This document shows positions 6,866 through 7,141 of a stretch of 7,141 bases of DNA, one piece after another (the stretch's first letter is position 1; the number at the start of each line of letters is the position of its first letter). The notes under the pieces are model-generated. The model saw only the letters and a program-made list of their open reading frames with translations. It was not told where the DNA came from and made no database searches. The position numbers were made by a program, and so were the translations under genes. Source of the stretch: Deltaproteobacteria bacterium (GTDB taxonomy: Bacteria; Desulfobacterota; Desulfobacteria; Desulfobacterales; JAUVVS01); contig JAUVVS010000100.1 of NCBI GenBank assembly GCA_030604545.1, forward strand, positions 1-7,141, given 5' to 3'.

Positions 6866-6909
6866 GAAGCCCCTCAAGACATAGAGATGCGGAATTTCAT
6901 AAGGGCCTC
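6866..6909 (-). promoter_or_regulatory. Possible 5' leader stem-loop upstream of livH
   Basis: In the minus-strand transcript GAGGCCCTT (6909-6901) can pair with AGGGGCTTC (6874-6866). This is a 9-bp stem including two G-U pairs, closing a 26-base loop. It ends 12 bases before the livH Shine-Dalgarno. There is no T run after it, so it is not a terminator. It could modulate translation or mRNA stability, but pairing is judged by eye only. Confidence 0.25.
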
Positions 6910-6922
6910 ATCAGTTAAAACA

Positions 6923-6950
6923 ATACCACCATACTGGGTTAATCTGTCAA
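6923..6950 (-). promoter_or_regulatory. Candidate sigma-70 type promoter for the liv-dehydrogenase operon
   Basis: A perfect TTGACA lies at 6950-6945 on the minus strand. Sixteen bases later is TGGTAT (6928-6923), a poor -10, preceded by an extended -10 TG dinucleotide. The start of transcription would be near 6916, giving a leader of about 80 bases before livH. It is the best promoter match in the 171-base gap. The weak -10 suggests an activator may be needed. Confidence 0.4.
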
Positions 6951-6957
6951 GCAGTAT
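6931..6957. promoter_or_regulatory. Inverted repeat around the -35 box, possible operator
   Basis: ATACTG at 6931-6936 and CAGTAT at 6952-6957 are perfect inverted half-sites with centres 21 bases apart, two helical turns. The TTGACA lies between them. This geometry fits a dimeric regulator, but 6-bp half-sites can arise by chance and no regulator gene is in the window. Confidence 0.3.
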
Positions 6958-7009
6958 TAGGATCAATTTCAGAATCAATCTGTTAGAAAAACTTGAAATC
7001 TAACCTTTC

Positions 7010-7141
7010 TCAATCAAATTGCATAACAACCCTAATCGGGTTGCCAACATTGTTTTTAACAATTTCTATACCCTTATTAACATTTTCAAGAGTTAATGTT
7101 GTTGAAACCGAACGAGAAAGATCTATCTTCCTGGTTCTTAC
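7010..7141 (-). CDS. C-terminal end of a zinc-dependent medium-chain alcohol dehydrogenase
   Basis: The frame enters at the right edge and gives 43 residues ending at the TGA at 7010-7012. The end reads LTLENVNKGIEIVKNN then VGNPIRVVMQFD, which matches the usual end of MDR/zinc alcohol dehydrogenases (a helix of the form L-E-x-V-N-x-G-x-x-x-x-K followed by the strand I-R-x-V-x-x-F). The catalytic and zinc-binding parts lie outside the window, so substrate and activity cannot be judged. It is on the same strand as the liv operon, 171 bases upstream. The promoter-like signal in that gap suggests separate transcription, but read-through is possible. Confidence 0.7.
   Translation of the reverse strand, partial: VRTRKIDLSRSVSTTLTLENVNKGIEIVKNNVGNPIRVVMQFD

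Noticed and set aside
6962..6979. Direct repeat ATCAAT (6962-6967 and 6974-6979) as a regulator site
   Set aside because: Too short and AT-rich to separate from chance, and placed upstream of the candidate promoter without a clear pattern.
6982..7004. GTTAGA/TCTAAC inverted repeat just after the alcohol dehydrogenase stop, as a terminator
   Set aside because: Only 6 AT-rich base pairs with an 11-base loop and no T run after the stem on the minus strand.
1..7141. CRISPR array, tRNA/rRNA genes, insertion sequences or phage genes
   Set aside because: I looked and saw no regularly spaced repeats, no tRNA-like cloverleaf, no transposase or integrase motifs and no terminal inverted repeats.

Overview
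This is a bacterial window in which every gene I can support lies on the minus strand, so transcription runs from high to low coordinates. Base composition looks AT-leaning (GC roughly in the 40s by eye), genes are tightly packed and several have strong GGAGG-type ribosome binding sites. Nothing in the sequence fixes the taxon. A free-living, probably anaerobic or metabolically versatile bacterium (a Desulfobacterota-like or Firmicutes-like lineage) would fit, but this is only a guess.

Layout in transcription order. The right edge (7010-7141) holds the last 43 codons of what looks like a zinc-dependent medium-chain alcohol dehydrogenase. A 171-base gap follows, with a perfect TTGACA -35 box inside a small inverted repeat and a possible 5' leader hairpin. 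Next come seven co-oriented genes: livH and livM (permeases), livG and livF (ATPases) of a branched-chain/hydrophobic amino acid (HAAT) ABC importer, then three dehydrogenase-family enzymes: an octopine/nopaline (opine) dehydrogenase homologue, an ornithine cyclodeaminase/mu-crystallin homologue and a D-2-hydroxyacid dehydrogenase. Gaps inside the cluster run from 4 to 89 bases, so it reads as one operon. The last 227 bases at the left hold a short hairpin and perhaps the first 12 codons of another minus-strand gene.

Working model (inference). The importer brings in an opine-like or other secondary-amine amino acid derivative. The opine dehydrogenase homologue splits it oxidatively to an amino acid plus a 2-oxoacid, or makes it. 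The cyclodeaminase-family protein, which lacks the Asp of true ornithine cyclodeaminase, handles an imine or amino acid. The hydroxyacid dehydrogenase reduces the 2-oxoacid and rebalances cofactor. No substrate-binding protein gene is in the window.

Two sequence irregularities matter for annotation. The opine dehydrogenase reading frame is broken by one missing base near its N-terminus (about 3280-3297); correcting it gives a full 365-residue protein. The conserved N-terminus of LivH extends 15 residues upstream of the first ATG to an ATC codon placed correctly behind a strong Shine-Dalgarno sequence. Both could be single-base sequence errors, or real biology (frameshifting or a pseudogene; a rare start codon).
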